DNA of 64,000 nucleotides from RGIG9608 sp045602425 (GTDB lineage Bacteria; Bacteroidota; Bacteroidia; Bacteroidales; Paludibacteraceae): positions 1-64,000 of the forward strand of contig JAZSBO010000009.1 in the NCBI GenBank assembly GCA_045602425.1, written 5' to 3'. Of this stretch, positions 25,042 through 33,769 are shown piece by piece. Numbering within the stretch: position 1 is the first letter of the stretch; every line of letters starts with the position of its first letter. The notes under the pieces were generated by a model, which saw only the letters and a program-made list of their open reading frames with translations, had not been told where the DNA came from and did no database searches. The position numbers were made by a program, and so were the translations under genes.

Positions 25042-25983
25042 ATGATGACTTATAGAACTCTTCTTCGAATAAAAGTAGTACAATTGTTGTATGCTTATGA
25101 GAGTAAAAATGAAAAAATGTTAAGTGTTTCTGAAAGTGAACTTTTGAAAAGTATTCAAAAAACAACAGACCTATTTTATCACATTTTAAATCTTTCTGTT
25201 TTTATTACCAAGTATGCTGCAGAATGTATAGAAGCAGCAAAAAAGAAATTCCGACCAACAAGAGAAGAACTATATCCAAATACAAAGTTTGTTAATAATT
25301 TGTTTGTAAAGCAATTATTGGCAAACAATGATTTTGTAGAACATGTAAAATCTTTGAATGTTTCGTGGGATGAAAATCCGGAGGTCATAAAATCTATTTA
25401 TTCTGAAATCCAACAAAGTTCTTTTTATCTTGATTATATGTGTTCTTCAGAAAATGATTTTAATGAAGACAAAATGCTTTGGCGTGCAATATTTGAAAAA
25501 ATTGTTTCGAATAATGTATTGTTGGACGATGCTCTCGAAGAACAATGCATTTATTGGGTTGACGATTTGGAGTTGACTTTGAGTTTTGCTGTGAAAACAA
25601 TAAAGCAGATGAAAGAAAATGAGGTAACAGATGTTTTATCAGTAAAGATGTGCAAAGAAGATGATATAAATTTTGCTAAAGAGCTTCTTACCGATGTTAT
25701 TTTAAACAAAAACGATTATCGTGATTTGATTAGCCGTTTGTCACAACATTGGGATCCTGACAGAATTGCATTTATGGACATTCTTATTATGTTGATAGCA
25801 ATTTCGGAAATGGTAAAATTTCCTACTATTCCAGTAATTGTTACTATAAATGAATATATAGAAATAGCAAAAATATATAGTACAGAAAAGAGTCATTCAT
25901 TTATAAATGGAATTTTAGACAAAGCCGTTGTTGTTTTAAAAACAGAAAATAAGATGTTGAAAGTAGAATGTTTAAAGAGTTAG
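25042..25983 (+). CDS. nusB: Transcription antitermination factor NusB, long form
   Basis: NusB joins NusE (S10) on boxA RNA to support rRNA transcription. The C-terminal NusB domain, about 120 residues, shows WDPDRIAFMDILIMLIAISE and the following TIPVIVTINEYIEIAK. At 313 residues the protein is about twice the size of E. coli NusB, with an N-terminal helical extension of about 150 residues that is typical of Bacteroidetes. It is followed by yajC, a common arrangement in this phylum. Confidence 0.93.
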   Translation: MMTYRTLLRIKVVQLLYAYESKNEKMLSVSESELLKSIQKTTDLFYHILNLSVFITKYAAECIEAAKKKFRPTREELYPNTKFVNNLFVKQLLANNDFVEHVKSLNVSWDENPEVIKSIYSEIQQSSFYLDYMCSSENDFNEDKMLWRAIFEKIVSNNVLLDDALEEQCIYWVDDLELTLSFAVKTIKQMKENEVTDVLSVKMCKEDDINFAKELLTDVILNKNDYRDLISRLSQHWDPDRIAFMDILIMLIAISEMVKFPTIPVIVTINEYIEIAKIYSTEKSHSFINGILDKAVVVLKTENKMLKVECLKS

Positions 25984-25989
25984 AATTTT

Positions 25990-25997
25990 TATATTTG
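25990..25997 (+). promoter_or_regulatory. -7 element before yajC
   Basis: TATATTTG matches TAnnTTTG and lies between the nusB stop and the yajC start, so yajC may have its own promoter. Confidence 0.45.
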
Positions 25998-26020
25998 TTT
26001 CATTATTAAAATATAGTATT

Positions 26021-26353
26021 ATGTTAACAGTTTTATTGCAAGATGTAGCAGCCAGTCAACAACAATCAGGTTGGATGAGTATGTTGATGATTGTTTTGAT
26101 TTTTGTGGTATTTTATTTCTTTATGATTCGTCCACAAAGCAAACGTCAAAAAGAAATTCGAAAATTTCAGGATTCGTTAGAATCTGGTAGTAAGGTTATT
26201 ACCTCAGGTGGTATTTATGGAAAGGTAAAAGATGTGAAGGAAAATGTTGTTGTTATTGAAGTTGCTGACAATGTTCGTATCAAAGTAGCAAAATCAATGG
26301 TTTTTGCTTCTCCTGAAGATGCTACAACTCAAACTCAAGAACCACAAAAATAA
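26021..26353 (+). CDS. yajC: Preprotein translocase subunit YajC
   Basis: YajC is a small inner-membrane partner of SecDF in the Sec translocase. The 110-residue product has one membrane segment at about residues 21-40, followed by the family stretch FMIRPQSKRQKEI and the motif GSKVITSGGIYGKV near 60-73. It is followed 11 bases later by the YbbR-like gene and then coaE, a frequently conserved Bacteroidetes order. Confidence 0.95.
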   Translation: MLTVLLQDVAASQQQSGWMSMLMIVLIFVVFYFFMIRPQSKRQKEIRKFQDSLESGSKVITSGGIYGKVKDVKENVVVIEVADNVRIKVAKSMVFASPEDATTQTQEPQK

Positions 26354-26364
26354 ATTTTGAGAGT

Positions 26365-27342
26365 ATGACCTCACCAAAAGTCATCTTAAAAGATTTTTTA
26401 AGAAAGATTAGAAAGTTTGTTTTTACGGAAGATTTTCTAATCTTTCTTGTTTTTGTTTTGATATCAACAGCTTTTTGGTTTGTAAATATGTCAGGCAAAA
26501 AGCGTGCTATTGATATGAACATAAATATAGAATATAAAAATATCCCCGACGATATTCAATTTTTAACGCCTCTACCGAAAGAAATAAATGTCAAGATAAA
26601 GGATTTTGGGTTGAATGTATTGCAATATATTTTTCAAAAGCAGCATTCTGTTATTGTTAATTACAACGATTTTTTGAAGAAAGATTCTGCACTTCAATAT
26701 CCTGAATACAAATTAGAAACTCAACTAAAGGCCAATTTCAAAAATTCTGCAGAAATAGTTAGTGGCTTAAAAAAAATAATTGTTCAATATCAAAAACTTG
26801 AGAAAAAGCGATTGGCAACAATGCTTATAGGTGAAGTTTCTTTGCAAACACAATATATTTTTCTTTCTCCTTTACGAATAACACCCGATAGTATCAATGT
26901 TTTTGGACCAAAAGAAATTCTTGATACGTTGCGTTATGCTTATGTTGCTCCTCTTACGATATCAAAGATAGATAAAAGTGTTTCTTTGAAACAGCCTTTT
27001 TTGGAACAAAAGGGCATTTTTTATACTGAAAAAGAAGCAACAATAGATATTGCTGTAGAAATGCTTACGGAGAAACATCTTCAAATACCTATTCAATGTA
27101 TAAATAAGCCTTTAGGTGTTTATGTGCATTTGTTTCCTTCAGTTGTAGATGTGATTTTCTCTGTTGGGTTGAGTAATTTTTATAATGTTACCGAAGACGA
27201 TTTTCAAGCTGTTCTTGATTATAATCAACTTAAGAGCAATATTTCTGGTAAACAACTTGTTACAGTACTTTCTGCAAAAGATTTTATTCGTTATCTGAAG
27301 GTTCAACCACAAGAGGTTGAATTTCTTTTAGAAGAAAATTGA
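26365..27342 (+). CDS. YbbR-like domain protein
   Basis: This is a 325-residue protein with one membrane segment near residues 25-45, followed by a long beta-rich periplasmic region expected to hold YbbR repeats. In Firmicutes the YbbR protein CdaR regulates the diadenylate cyclase CdaA. No cdaA gene is visible here, so a link to c-di-AMP is only a possibility. It is located between yajC and coaE, with 6 bases before coaE. Confidence 0.8.
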   Translation: MTSPKVILKDFLRKIRKFVFTEDFLIFLVFVLISTAFWFVNMSGKKRAIDMNINIEYKNIPDDIQFLTPLPKEINVKIKDFGLNVLQYIFQKQHSVIVNYNDFLKKDSALQYPEYKLETQLKANFKNSAEIVSGLKKIIVQYQKLEKKRLATMLIGEVSLQTQYIFLSPLRITPDSINVFGPKEILDTLRYAYVAPLTISKIDKSVSLKQPFLEQKGIFYTEKEATIDIAVEMLTEKHLQIPIQCINKPLGVYVHLFPSVVDVIFSVGLSNFYNVTEDDFQAVLDYNQLKSNISGKQLVTVLSAKDFIRYLKVQPQEVEFLLEEN

Positions 27343-27348
27343 TTTTTT

Positions 27349-27924
27349 ATGATTGTTGGAATTACTGGCGGAATAGGTTGTGGTAAGTCTGTTGTTGCAA
27401 AAATAATAGACTTAATGGGATTTCCTGTTTATGATTCGGATAGCAATGCAAAAAAAATTACCGATGAATCCGATAAAATTAGAAAAGAACTTATAGCTCG
27501 TTTTGGTATAGAAATTTATGAAGGAACAAGATTGAATCGTAAACTTTTAGCAAAAAAGATTTTTAGAGATGAGCAAAATCGTACTTTTGTTAATGAGTTG
27601 ATTCATCCTGTTGTTTTAGCAGATTTTTTGCAATGGAGTGAAATTCAATTAAAAAAAAGTAATATTGTTTTTGTTGAATCGGCAATACTTTTTGAAAGTG
27701 GATTTTACAAGTATGTAGATAAAGTTTTATTGGTAACAACTCCTCAAGATTTACGTATAGAACGTATAAAGAAAAGAGATAATGCAACGATAGAAGAGAT
27801 AAAAAATCGGTTAAACTCTCAATTATCTCAAGAATATTTGTCAACAAGAGCAGATTTCATCGTACAGAATGATGAAAAGACTTCTTTATTGAAACAAATT
27901 ACAGAATTATTCAGATATCGGTAA
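27349..27924 (+). CDS. coaE: Dephospho-CoA kinase
   Basis: CoaE phosphorylates dephospho-CoA in the last step of coenzyme A synthesis. The 191-residue product starts with the P-loop GITGGIGCGKS (residues 4-14). It contains the family DSDSNAKKIT stretch near 32 and the lid/base region around RIKKRDNATIEEIKNR. It is the last gene of the nusB-yajC-ybbR-coaE group and is followed by a hairpin terminator. Confidence 0.95.
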   Translation: MIVGITGGIGCGKSVVAKIIDLMGFPVYDSDSNAKKITDESDKIRKELIARFGIEIYEGTRLNRKLLAKKIFRDEQNRTFVNELIHPVVLADFLQWSEIQLKKSNIVFVESAILFESGFYKYVDKVLLVTTPQDLRIERIKKRDNATIEEIKNRLNSQLSQEYLSTRADFIVQNDEKTSLLKQITELFRYR

Positions 27925-27980
27925 TGTAATTAAAAAACAAAAGCTTTTTTTTAAAAGTTAATTAAACATAAATCTTGAGA

Positions 27981-28008
27981 AAACCCAATTAACTCAATTG
28001 GTTTTTTT
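27981..28008 (+). terminator. Terminator after coaE
   Basis: CCAATT and AATTGG form a short stem, followed by seven T, in the 200-base gap before the EF-G-like gene. The rest of that gap shows an AT-rich promoter region with an imperfect -7 element near 28075-28084. Confidence 0.7.
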
Positions 28009-28125
28009 GTTGTTAGTGGAAAATTTTGTATGCTTTATAACATATAGAATTTTTTATTAGAGCAAAAAAAATAAGTTAACTTGCCTTCGTTAAAAATGTA
28101 TGTTTAATATTAAAAAATAAAGGCT

Positions 28126-30288
28126 ATGAAAATTTATCAGTCGAATGAGATTAAAAACATTTCCTTGTTGGGAAGTTCGGGGTCGGGCAAAACAACACTT
28201 GCCGAAGCAATGCTTTATGAGAGTGGGGTGATTAAACGTATTGGGACCGTTGCAGCAAAAAATACGGTTTCAGATTATTTTCCTGTAGAACAGGAGTATG
28301 GATATTCGGTTTTTCCATCGGTTATTTATGCCGAATGGTTAGGGAAAAAATTGAATTTTATAGATTGTCCTGGTTCTGATGATTTTGTTGGAGGTGTTAT
28401 TACCTCGTTGTCGGTAACCGATACAGCGTTGATACTTTTGAATTCTCAATATGGTGTTGAAGTAGGGACCCAAAACCATTTCAGACATACAGAGCAATTA
28501 AAGAAACCTGTGATTTTTGCTGCAAATCAGTTAGATCAAGATAAAGCTGATTTTGAACAATTAGTGGCACAACTGAAAGATAATTTCGGCCCCAAAGTTG
28601 TGCTTGTTCAATATCCAATAACTGTGGGTACATCTTTTAATGCTGTGATAGATGTGTTGTTGATGAAAATGTATAAATGGGAACCAGAAGGAGGAGTTCC
28701 TGAAATATCCGAAATCCCTGCTGACCAACTCGAAAAAGCAAAAGAATTACACAATATTTTGGTAGAAGCTGCAGCTGAAAATGATGAGACCTTGATGGAT
28801 AAATATTTCGAAAAAGGTTCACTTACCGAAGATGAAATGCGTGAGGGTATTCGTAAGGGGTTAGTTGATAGAAGTATTTTCCCTTTGTTCTGTGTTTGTG
28901 CTGGTCGCGATATGGGAGTTCGTCGTTTGATGGAATTTTTAGGGAATGTTGTGCCTTTTGTCGACGAAATGCCAAAACCAAAAACAACATCTGGTGCAGA
29001 AGTAGCTGTTGATTCTAATGGACCAACATCATTGTTTGTATTTAAAACGAGTGTTGAACCACATATTGGCGAAGTTTCGTATTTTAAAGTAATGTCAGGA
29101 CGAGTTCGTGAAGGTGATGATTTAATAAACATTAGTCGTTCGTCGTCTAAAGAGCGTGTTAATCAGATTTATTGTGTAGCTGGTCAAAATCGTATTAGTT
29201 TAAGTGAATTAGTTGCGGGCGATATTGGTGCCACTGTAAAAATGAAAAATGTTCGTACAGGAAATACTTTAAATGGTAAGGATTGCGATTTGGAATTTCC
29301 AACTATTAGCTATCCGGATCCTAAATATCGTCGTGCAATCAAAGCTCAAAAAGAAGCAGAAGATGAAAAACTCAGCGAAATACTGACTCGTATGCACGAA
29401 GAAGACCCTACGTGGATTGTAGAACAATCGAAAGAATTGAAACAACAAATTGTTTATGGTCAAGGAGAATTCCATCTTAGAACATTGAAGTGGAGAATAG
29501 AAAACAACGATAAAGTGATGATTGATTTTATTGAACCAAAAATTCCTTATCGTGAAACTATTACTAAAGCAGCTCGAGCTGATTACCGTCATAAAAAACA
29601 ATCAGGTGGTGCTGGACAATTTGGCGAAGTGCATTTGATCGTAGAACCTTACTTCGAAGGAATGCCAGATCCTACAACTTATAAATTCAATGGACAAGAG
29701 TATAAAATAAGTGTTCGCGACAAACAAGAAGTGCCGTTGGAATGGGGAGGAAAACTTGTTTTTGTGAATAGTATTGTTGGTGGAGCTATTGATGCTCGAT
29801 TTTTACCTGCAATATTAAAAGGTGTAATGGACAGAATGGAACAAGGTCCTCTTACAGGCTCTTATGCTCGCGATGTTCGTGTAATTGTTTATGATGGGAA
29901 AATGCATCCTGTTGATTCTAATGAGATTTCGTTCCGCTTGGCAGGTCGAAATGCCTTTAGTCAAGCGTTTAAGGAAGCAAGTCCAAAGCTTTTGGAACCT
30001 GTTTATGATGTTGAAGTTGTGGTGCCGTCAGATCGATTGGGTGATGTGATGAGCGATTTGCAAAGCCGTAGAGCAATAGTTCTTGGTATGAATAGTGAAA
30101 AAGGTTTTGAACATTTACACGCAAAAGTTCCTTTGAAGGAAATGTCTAATTACTCAACAAGTTTGAGCTCAATCTCTGGAGGACGTGCTTCTTTCACAAT
30201 GCATTTTTCATCTTATGAATTATGTCAGATGGATGTTCAGGAGAAATTGTTGAAAGAGTACGAAGCTTCTCAACAAGATAAGGAATAA
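28126..30288 (+). CDS. EF-G2-type elongation factor with altered GTPase site
   Basis: This is a 720-residue paralogue of elongation factor G with all five domains. The P-loop GSSGSGKT (16-23) is intact. The switch II motif reads DCPGSDDF, so the catalytic histidine of PGHxDF is replaced by Ser84. The switch I RGIT motif is degenerate (YGYS), and the NKxD motif reads NQLD (134-137). Bacteroides encodes an EF-G paralogue, EF-G2, reported to promote translocation without GTP hydrolysis and to be important under carbon starvation. This protein fits that class by inference. TypA in this same window keeps the histidine. It is monocistronic. Confidence 0.88.
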   Translation: MKIYQSNEIKNISLLGSSGSGKTTLAEAMLYESGVIKRIGTVAAKNTVSDYFPVEQEYGYSVFPSVIYAEWLGKKLNFIDCPGSDDFVGGVITSLSVTDTALILLNSQYGVEVGTQNHFRHTEQLKKPVIFAANQLDQDKADFEQLVAQLKDNFGPKVVLVQYPITVGTSFNAVIDVLLMKMYKWEPEGGVPEISEIPADQLEKAKELHNILVEAAAENDETLMDKYFEKGSLTEDEMREGIRKGLVDRSIFPLFCVCAGRDMGVRRLMEFLGNVVPFVDEMPKPKTTSGAEVAVDSNGPTSLFVFKTSVEPHIGEVSYFKVMSGRVREGDDLINISRSSSKERVNQIYCVAGQNRISLSELVAGDIGATVKMKNVRTGNTLNGKDCDLEFPTISYPDPKYRRAIKAQKEAEDEKLSEILTRMHEEDPTWIVEQSKELKQQIVYGQGEFHLRTLKWRIENNDKVMIDFIEPKIPYRETITKAARADYRHKKQSGGAGQFGEVHLIVEPYFEGMPDPTTYKFNGQEYKISVRDKQEVPLEWGGKLVFVNSIVGGAIDARFLPAILKGVMDRMEQGPLTGSYARDVRVIVYDGKMHPVDSNEISFRLAGRNAFSQAFKEASPKLLEPVYDVEVVVPSDRLGDVMSDLQSRRAIVLGMNSEKGFEHLHAKVPLKEMSNYSTSLSSISGGRASFTMHFSSYELCQMDVQEKLLKEYEASQQDKE

Positions 30289-30306
30289 AGTTTTTTGAAA
30301 AACAAC

Positions 30307-30341
30307 GAAGAAAGCCTATCTTATTAAGATGGGCTTCTTTA
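30307..30341 (+). terminator. Terminator after the EF-G2-like gene
   Basis: GAAGAAAGCC with an inner ATCTT pairs with AAGAT and GGGCTTCTT, followed by a T-rich tail. Confidence 0.75.
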
Positions 30342-30366
30342 TTATTGCACTTTTCAAAAAAATAAA

Positions 30367-30374
30367 TAAATTTG
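30367..30374 (+). promoter_or_regulatory. -7 element before cdd
   Basis: TAAATTTG matches TAnnTTTG, 27 bases before the cdd start codon. Confidence 0.5.
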
Positions 30375-30401
30375 TATTTCATACCTAAAATATAGCCAGT
30401 T

Positions 30402-30884
30402 ATGATTTCTAAAAAAATAGAAGTTGAGGTTGTTGAATATAGTTTTGAAGAGTTAGACAAAACTTTACAACATTTGATAAATGTAGCAAAAGAAAATACA
30501 AAAAAATCTTATGCTCCGTATTCAAACTATTCTGTTGGAGCAGCACTTTTGTTAGAAAATGGACAAATAATTTCTGGAAGTAATCAAGAAAATGCTGCTT
30601 ATCCTTCAGGACTTTGTGCAGAAAGAACTGCGGTGTTTTATGCCAATGCAATGTATCCAGATATAGCTCCGAAAGTATTAGCAATAGCAGCTTTTTACAA
30701 CGAAAGGTTTATAGAAGAACCTATTTCGCCTTGTGGTAGTTGCCGGCAGGTTTTATTAGAGACAGAAACTCGTTATAAGCAGAATTTGCAAGTTTTGCTT
30801 TATGGTGAAAATCGAGTTTATTTAATACCAAGTATAAAACAACTTTTACCTTTAGCGTTTAACGAACAAAATTTAAAAAAATGA
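30402..30884 (+). CDS. cdd: Cytidine deaminase
   Basis: Cdd deaminates cytidine and deoxycytidine to uridine forms in pyrimidine salvage. The 160-residue product is the homotetrameric type. The zinc and catalytic motif CAERTAVF (about residues 68-75) supplies the Cys ligand and catalytic Glu, and PCGSCRQ (about 110-116) supplies the other two cysteines. The substrate stretch SNQENAAYPSG is also clear. It overlaps the START-like gene by 4 bases. Confidence 0.95.
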   Translation: MISKKIEVEVVEYSFEELDKTLQHLINVAKENTKKSYAPYSNYSVGAALLLENGQIISGSNQENAAYPSGLCAERTAVFYANAMYPDIAPKVLAIAAFYNERFIEEPISPCGSCRQVLLETETRYKQNLQVLLYGENRVYLIPSIKQLLPLAFNEQNLKK

Positions 30885-31258
30885 TGCAACAATTTCAAAT
30901 AGAATATGTTTTTAGAAATATATCAACAACAATCTTATGGAATCTAATTTCGACGGCACAAGGTTTGGAAAAATGGTATGCTGAGTCGTGCGAATCCCAA
31001 AATAATAAATTTGTTTTTTCGTGGGGAAATACGAGTGAAGAAGCTGTTTTATTAAAGAAAAAAGATGGCGAATATGTTCGATTCCATCGAGAAGATAGCG
31101 ATAAGGATACTTATTTTGAACTTCAAATAATTATTAATTCTTTAACTAAAGATGTAACTCTCATTGTAATTGATTTTGCAGAACCTGATGAAGTTGAAGA
31201 TTCCAAAATGCTATGGAATAAACAAATTGAAGATTTAAGAAAAAGTTCAGGCATTTAA
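30881..31258 (+). CDS. START-like domain protein
   Basis: This is a 125-residue protein resembling the START/AHSA1-like helix-grip fold: an N-terminal strand, a helix with LWNLISTAQGLEKWYAE, a beta sheet and a long C-terminal helix (WNKQIEDLRKSSG). Bacteroidetes genomes encode such a single-domain protein of unknown ligand. It overlaps the cdd stop by 4 bases, so it is translationally coupled to it. The fold is inferred; no function can be assigned. Confidence 0.75.
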   Translation: MMQQFQIEYVFRNISTTILWNLISTAQGLEKWYAESCESQNNKFVFSWGNTSEEAVLLKKKDGEYVRFHREDSDKDTYFELQIIINSLTKDVTLIVIDFAEPDEVEDSKMLWNKQIEDLRKSSGI

Positions 31259-31352
31259 TTTTTTTAAAACTTTTTCATTGTTTTTAATGTTGTAGTAGTA
31301 AAAACATATTTTTATGTCAATTTTATTATTAACAACATTAATTTCTTTGGTT

Positions 31353-31934
31353 ATGACTTATGAAATGCCAAAACTTCCTTATGCAACAAATGCATTGGAA
31401 CCTGTTATTAGTCAGGAAAGTGTTAATTTTCATTATGGGAAACATCTGCAAACTTATGTCAACAATCTGAATAAGTTGGTTGTAGGTTCAGAATTTGAAG
31501 GAAAATCGTTGGAACAAATTGTAGCAACTGCTCCAGATGGTGCGATTTTTAATAATGCAGGTCAGGTTTTAAATCATACTTTGTATTTTCTGCAGTTTTC
31601 GCCAAGACCTATAAAGAATCATCCGACAGGAAAATTAGCTGATGCTATTGATCGTGATTTTGGAGGGTTTGAGAATCTTAAGAGCGAGATGAACCAATCA
31701 GCAATATCTTTGTTTGGTTCAGGTTGGGTTTGGTTAGCTGTTGATTCAAAAGGGAAACTGCATATTACGAAAGAGGCGAACGGAAGTAATCCGTTGCGTA
31801 ATGCAATGAAACCACTTCTTGGCATTGATGTTTGGGAGCATGCTTATTATCTTGATTATCAGAATAAGCGAGCAGAGCATGTCGAAAATCTTTGGAAGAT
31901 GATAGATTGGAGTATTGTTGAAAGTAGAATGTAA
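31353..31934 (+). CDS. sodB: Superoxide dismutase [Fe], cambialistic type
   Basis: SodB dismutates superoxide in the cytoplasm. I place the start at the ATG at 31353 (MTYEMPKLPYATNALEP), which matches Bacteroides SOD; the open frame extends 13 codons upstream. The 193-residue protein has the metal ligands in HYGKH, in NHTLYF and in DVWEHAYYLDYQ. It strongly resembles the B. fragilis iron SOD, which can also use manganese. It is monocistronic with a perfect-palindrome terminator and indicates an anaerobe that meets oxygen. Confidence 0.96.
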   Translation: MTYEMPKLPYATNALEPVISQESVNFHYGKHLQTYVNNLNKLVVGSEFEGKSLEQIVATAPDGAIFNNAGQVLNHTLYFLQFSPRPIKNHPTGKLADAIDRDFGGFENLKSEMNQSAISLFGSGWVWLAVDSKGKLHITKEANGSNPLRNAMKPLLGIDVWEHAYYLDYQNKRAEHVENLWKMIDWSIVESRM

Positions 31935-31954
31935 AAAAGATATTTATTTTAGTT

Positions 31955-31981
31955 AAGGAGTGTACGTACACTCCTTTTTTT
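31955..31981 (+). terminator. Terminator after sodB
   Basis: AAGGAGTGTAC followed by its exact reverse complement forms a perfect palindrome, with a T run. Confidence 0.9.
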
Positions 31982-32017
31982 ATTGCTTAATTTTTAGTCC
32001 CTCTTTATGAAATACAT

Positions 32018-32025
32018 TATATTTG
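32018..32025 (+). promoter_or_regulatory. -7 element before gldG
   Basis: TATATTTG matches TAnnTTTG, 27 bases before the gldG start codon. Confidence 0.5.
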
Positions 32026-32052
32026 CACCGTAAAAAACAACTTTTTTAAGCC

Positions 32053-33738
32053 ATGAAAAAATATAAATCAATAATAGTTATTATTACTTGTTTATTGTTT
32101 TTCTTATTGGTTAATATTTTTCTTCAGCGATATTTTTTTCGTATCGATTTAACAACAGAAAAACGTTATAGCATTTCGGATAATACTAAGAAGTTAATGG
32201 CAGAATTACATCAGCCTATTAACATGAATATTTATTTAGATGGCGATTTGAACTCGGGATTTCTTCGTTTGCGGAATTCTTTGCGTGAGTTGTTAGATGA
32301 ATTTAGCATATATACTGGAACGGAGTTTAATTATCATTTCATAAATCCTTCGGCTGCTAAAACAGAAGAAGAACGATATAAGGTATATTCTCATCTTGTA
32401 TCAAAAGGAATGAATCCTACTACAATTTACGAACGAGATTCTGAAGGTAAATCTATTCAGAAAGTTGTTTTTCCATGGATTGAGATTATTACTGAACAAG
32501 ATACTTTCTCCGTGAATCTTTTAAAAAATATTCCAGGAAACTCTGGAACTGAAAATCTAAATATCTCTATTGAAAATTTAGAATTTGAGTTGACAGATGC
32601 ATTACGTATTCTGAATACAGAAGAAGTAAAAAAAATAGCATTCATCGAGGGGCATGAAGAGTTATCGGAGGATTATGTTTATGATGCGTCGGTAGCATTT
32701 AGTCGTTATTTTCAAGTAGATAGAGGTTTTTTGGGGAATGATGCTCGTATTCTTGATGATTATGAGGCTATTATTATAGCAAATCCACAAACTGAATTTT
32801 CGGAAAGTGATAAATTTATCATCGATCAGTATATTATGAATGGTGGTAAGGTTCTGTGGTTTGTTGACGGAGTATCTTTTTCTACTGATGATTTGTCAGC
32901 ATCTGGAGTTTCCCCGCTTATTGATAAAGAGTTGAATCTTTCGGATATGTTATTTTGTTATGGAGTTCGAATCAATTCTGACTTGTTGCAAGATGTGCAA
33001 TGTGTTCAAATGCCAATAAATGTTTCGGCAGGAGCAAATCCTCAATATGAATTGATGCCGTGGTTTTTTGCTCCGTTGTTATTACCAAATCCGATGCATC
33101 CTGTTTCACGAAATCTGACACAAGTTTCAGCAGATTTTTGTTCGTCAATAGATTTTGTTTCAGGTAATGATTTAGTATCAAAAACAGTATTATTATCAAC
33201 TTCTTCGTCGACACACCAACAAAAGCTTCCTTCGATGATTGATCTTCGTGAAATGCCTGATGAAAATGACAGAAACTTTTTTAATACACGCTTTGTGCCT
33301 GTTGCTGCTGTTTTAGAGGGAAATTTTAATTCTGTTTTTACAAATAGATTGATGCCAGAAGGTATAACGGATTTTTCACCAAGAAAAAATAAAAGTACAG
33401 CAACACGAATGTTGGTAGTTGCTGATGGCGATGTAATAAAAAATAATGTAGTAAATACAGGTAGCGATTTTCAAGTTTTACCAATGGGTTTTGATCGTTA
33501 TTCGGGAATACAATTCGGTAATAAAGATTTTATTGTAAATGCATTGCTTTATCTTACTGATGAAGAAAATTGGTTTCAATTAAGAAATCGCACCTTTAAA
33601 GTTCGTATGTTAAACAAATCGAATGTTTATCATAACGCATTGTTTTTGAAATGGGTAAATGTCTTTCTCCCCATACTTTTGTTGTTTTTATGTGGTGGTG
33701 TATATTTGTTTGTTAGACATTTAAAGTATAAAAAATAG
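32053..33738 (+). CDS. gldG: GldG-like ABC transporter auxiliary protein
   Basis: This is a 561-residue protein with an N-terminal membrane segment (about 8-28), a large extracytoplasmic region and a C-terminal membrane segment (about 532-553), the layout of GldG. The FFRIDLTTEKRYSISDNTK stretch near residue 30 is characteristic. In Flavobacterium, GldG acts with GldF and the ATPase GldA in an ABC-type complex needed for gliding. Neither gldF nor gldA is adjacent here, since sodB and its terminator lie upstream. The role in this organism is unclear. Confidence 0.88.
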   Translation: MKKYKSIIVIITCLLFFLLVNIFLQRYFFRIDLTTEKRYSISDNTKKLMAELHQPINMNIYLDGDLNSGFLRLRNSLRELLDEFSIYTGTEFNYHFINPSAAKTEEERYKVYSHLVSKGMNPTTIYERDSEGKSIQKVVFPWIEIITEQDTFSVNLLKNIPGNSGTENLNISIENLEFELTDALRILNTEEVKKIAFIEGHEELSEDYVYDASVAFSRYFQVDRGFLGNDARILDDYEAIIIANPQTEFSESDKFIIDQYIMNGGKVLWFVDGVSFSTDDLSASGVSPLIDKELNLSDMLFCYGVRINSDLLQDVQCVQMPINVSAGANPQYELMPWFFAPLLLPNPMHPVSRNLTQVSADFCSSIDFVSGNDLVSKTVLLSTSSSTHQQKLPSMIDLREMPDENDRNFFNTRFVPVAAVLEGNFNSVFTNRLMPEGITDFSPRKNKSTATRMLVVADGDVIKNNVVNTGSDFQVLPMGFDRYSGIQFGNKDFIVNALLYLTDEENWFQLRNRTFKVRMLNKSNVYHNALFLKWVNVFLPILLLFLCGGVYLFVRHLKYKK

Positions 33739-33769
33739 TTTTAGGTACGTATTTTGTATATAAACATTT

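Noticed and set aside
28126..30288. Tetracycline-resistance ribosomal protection protein
   Set aside because: TetQ-type proteins keep canonical GTPase motifs; the loss of the switch II histidine and the 720-residue length fit EF-G2 better.
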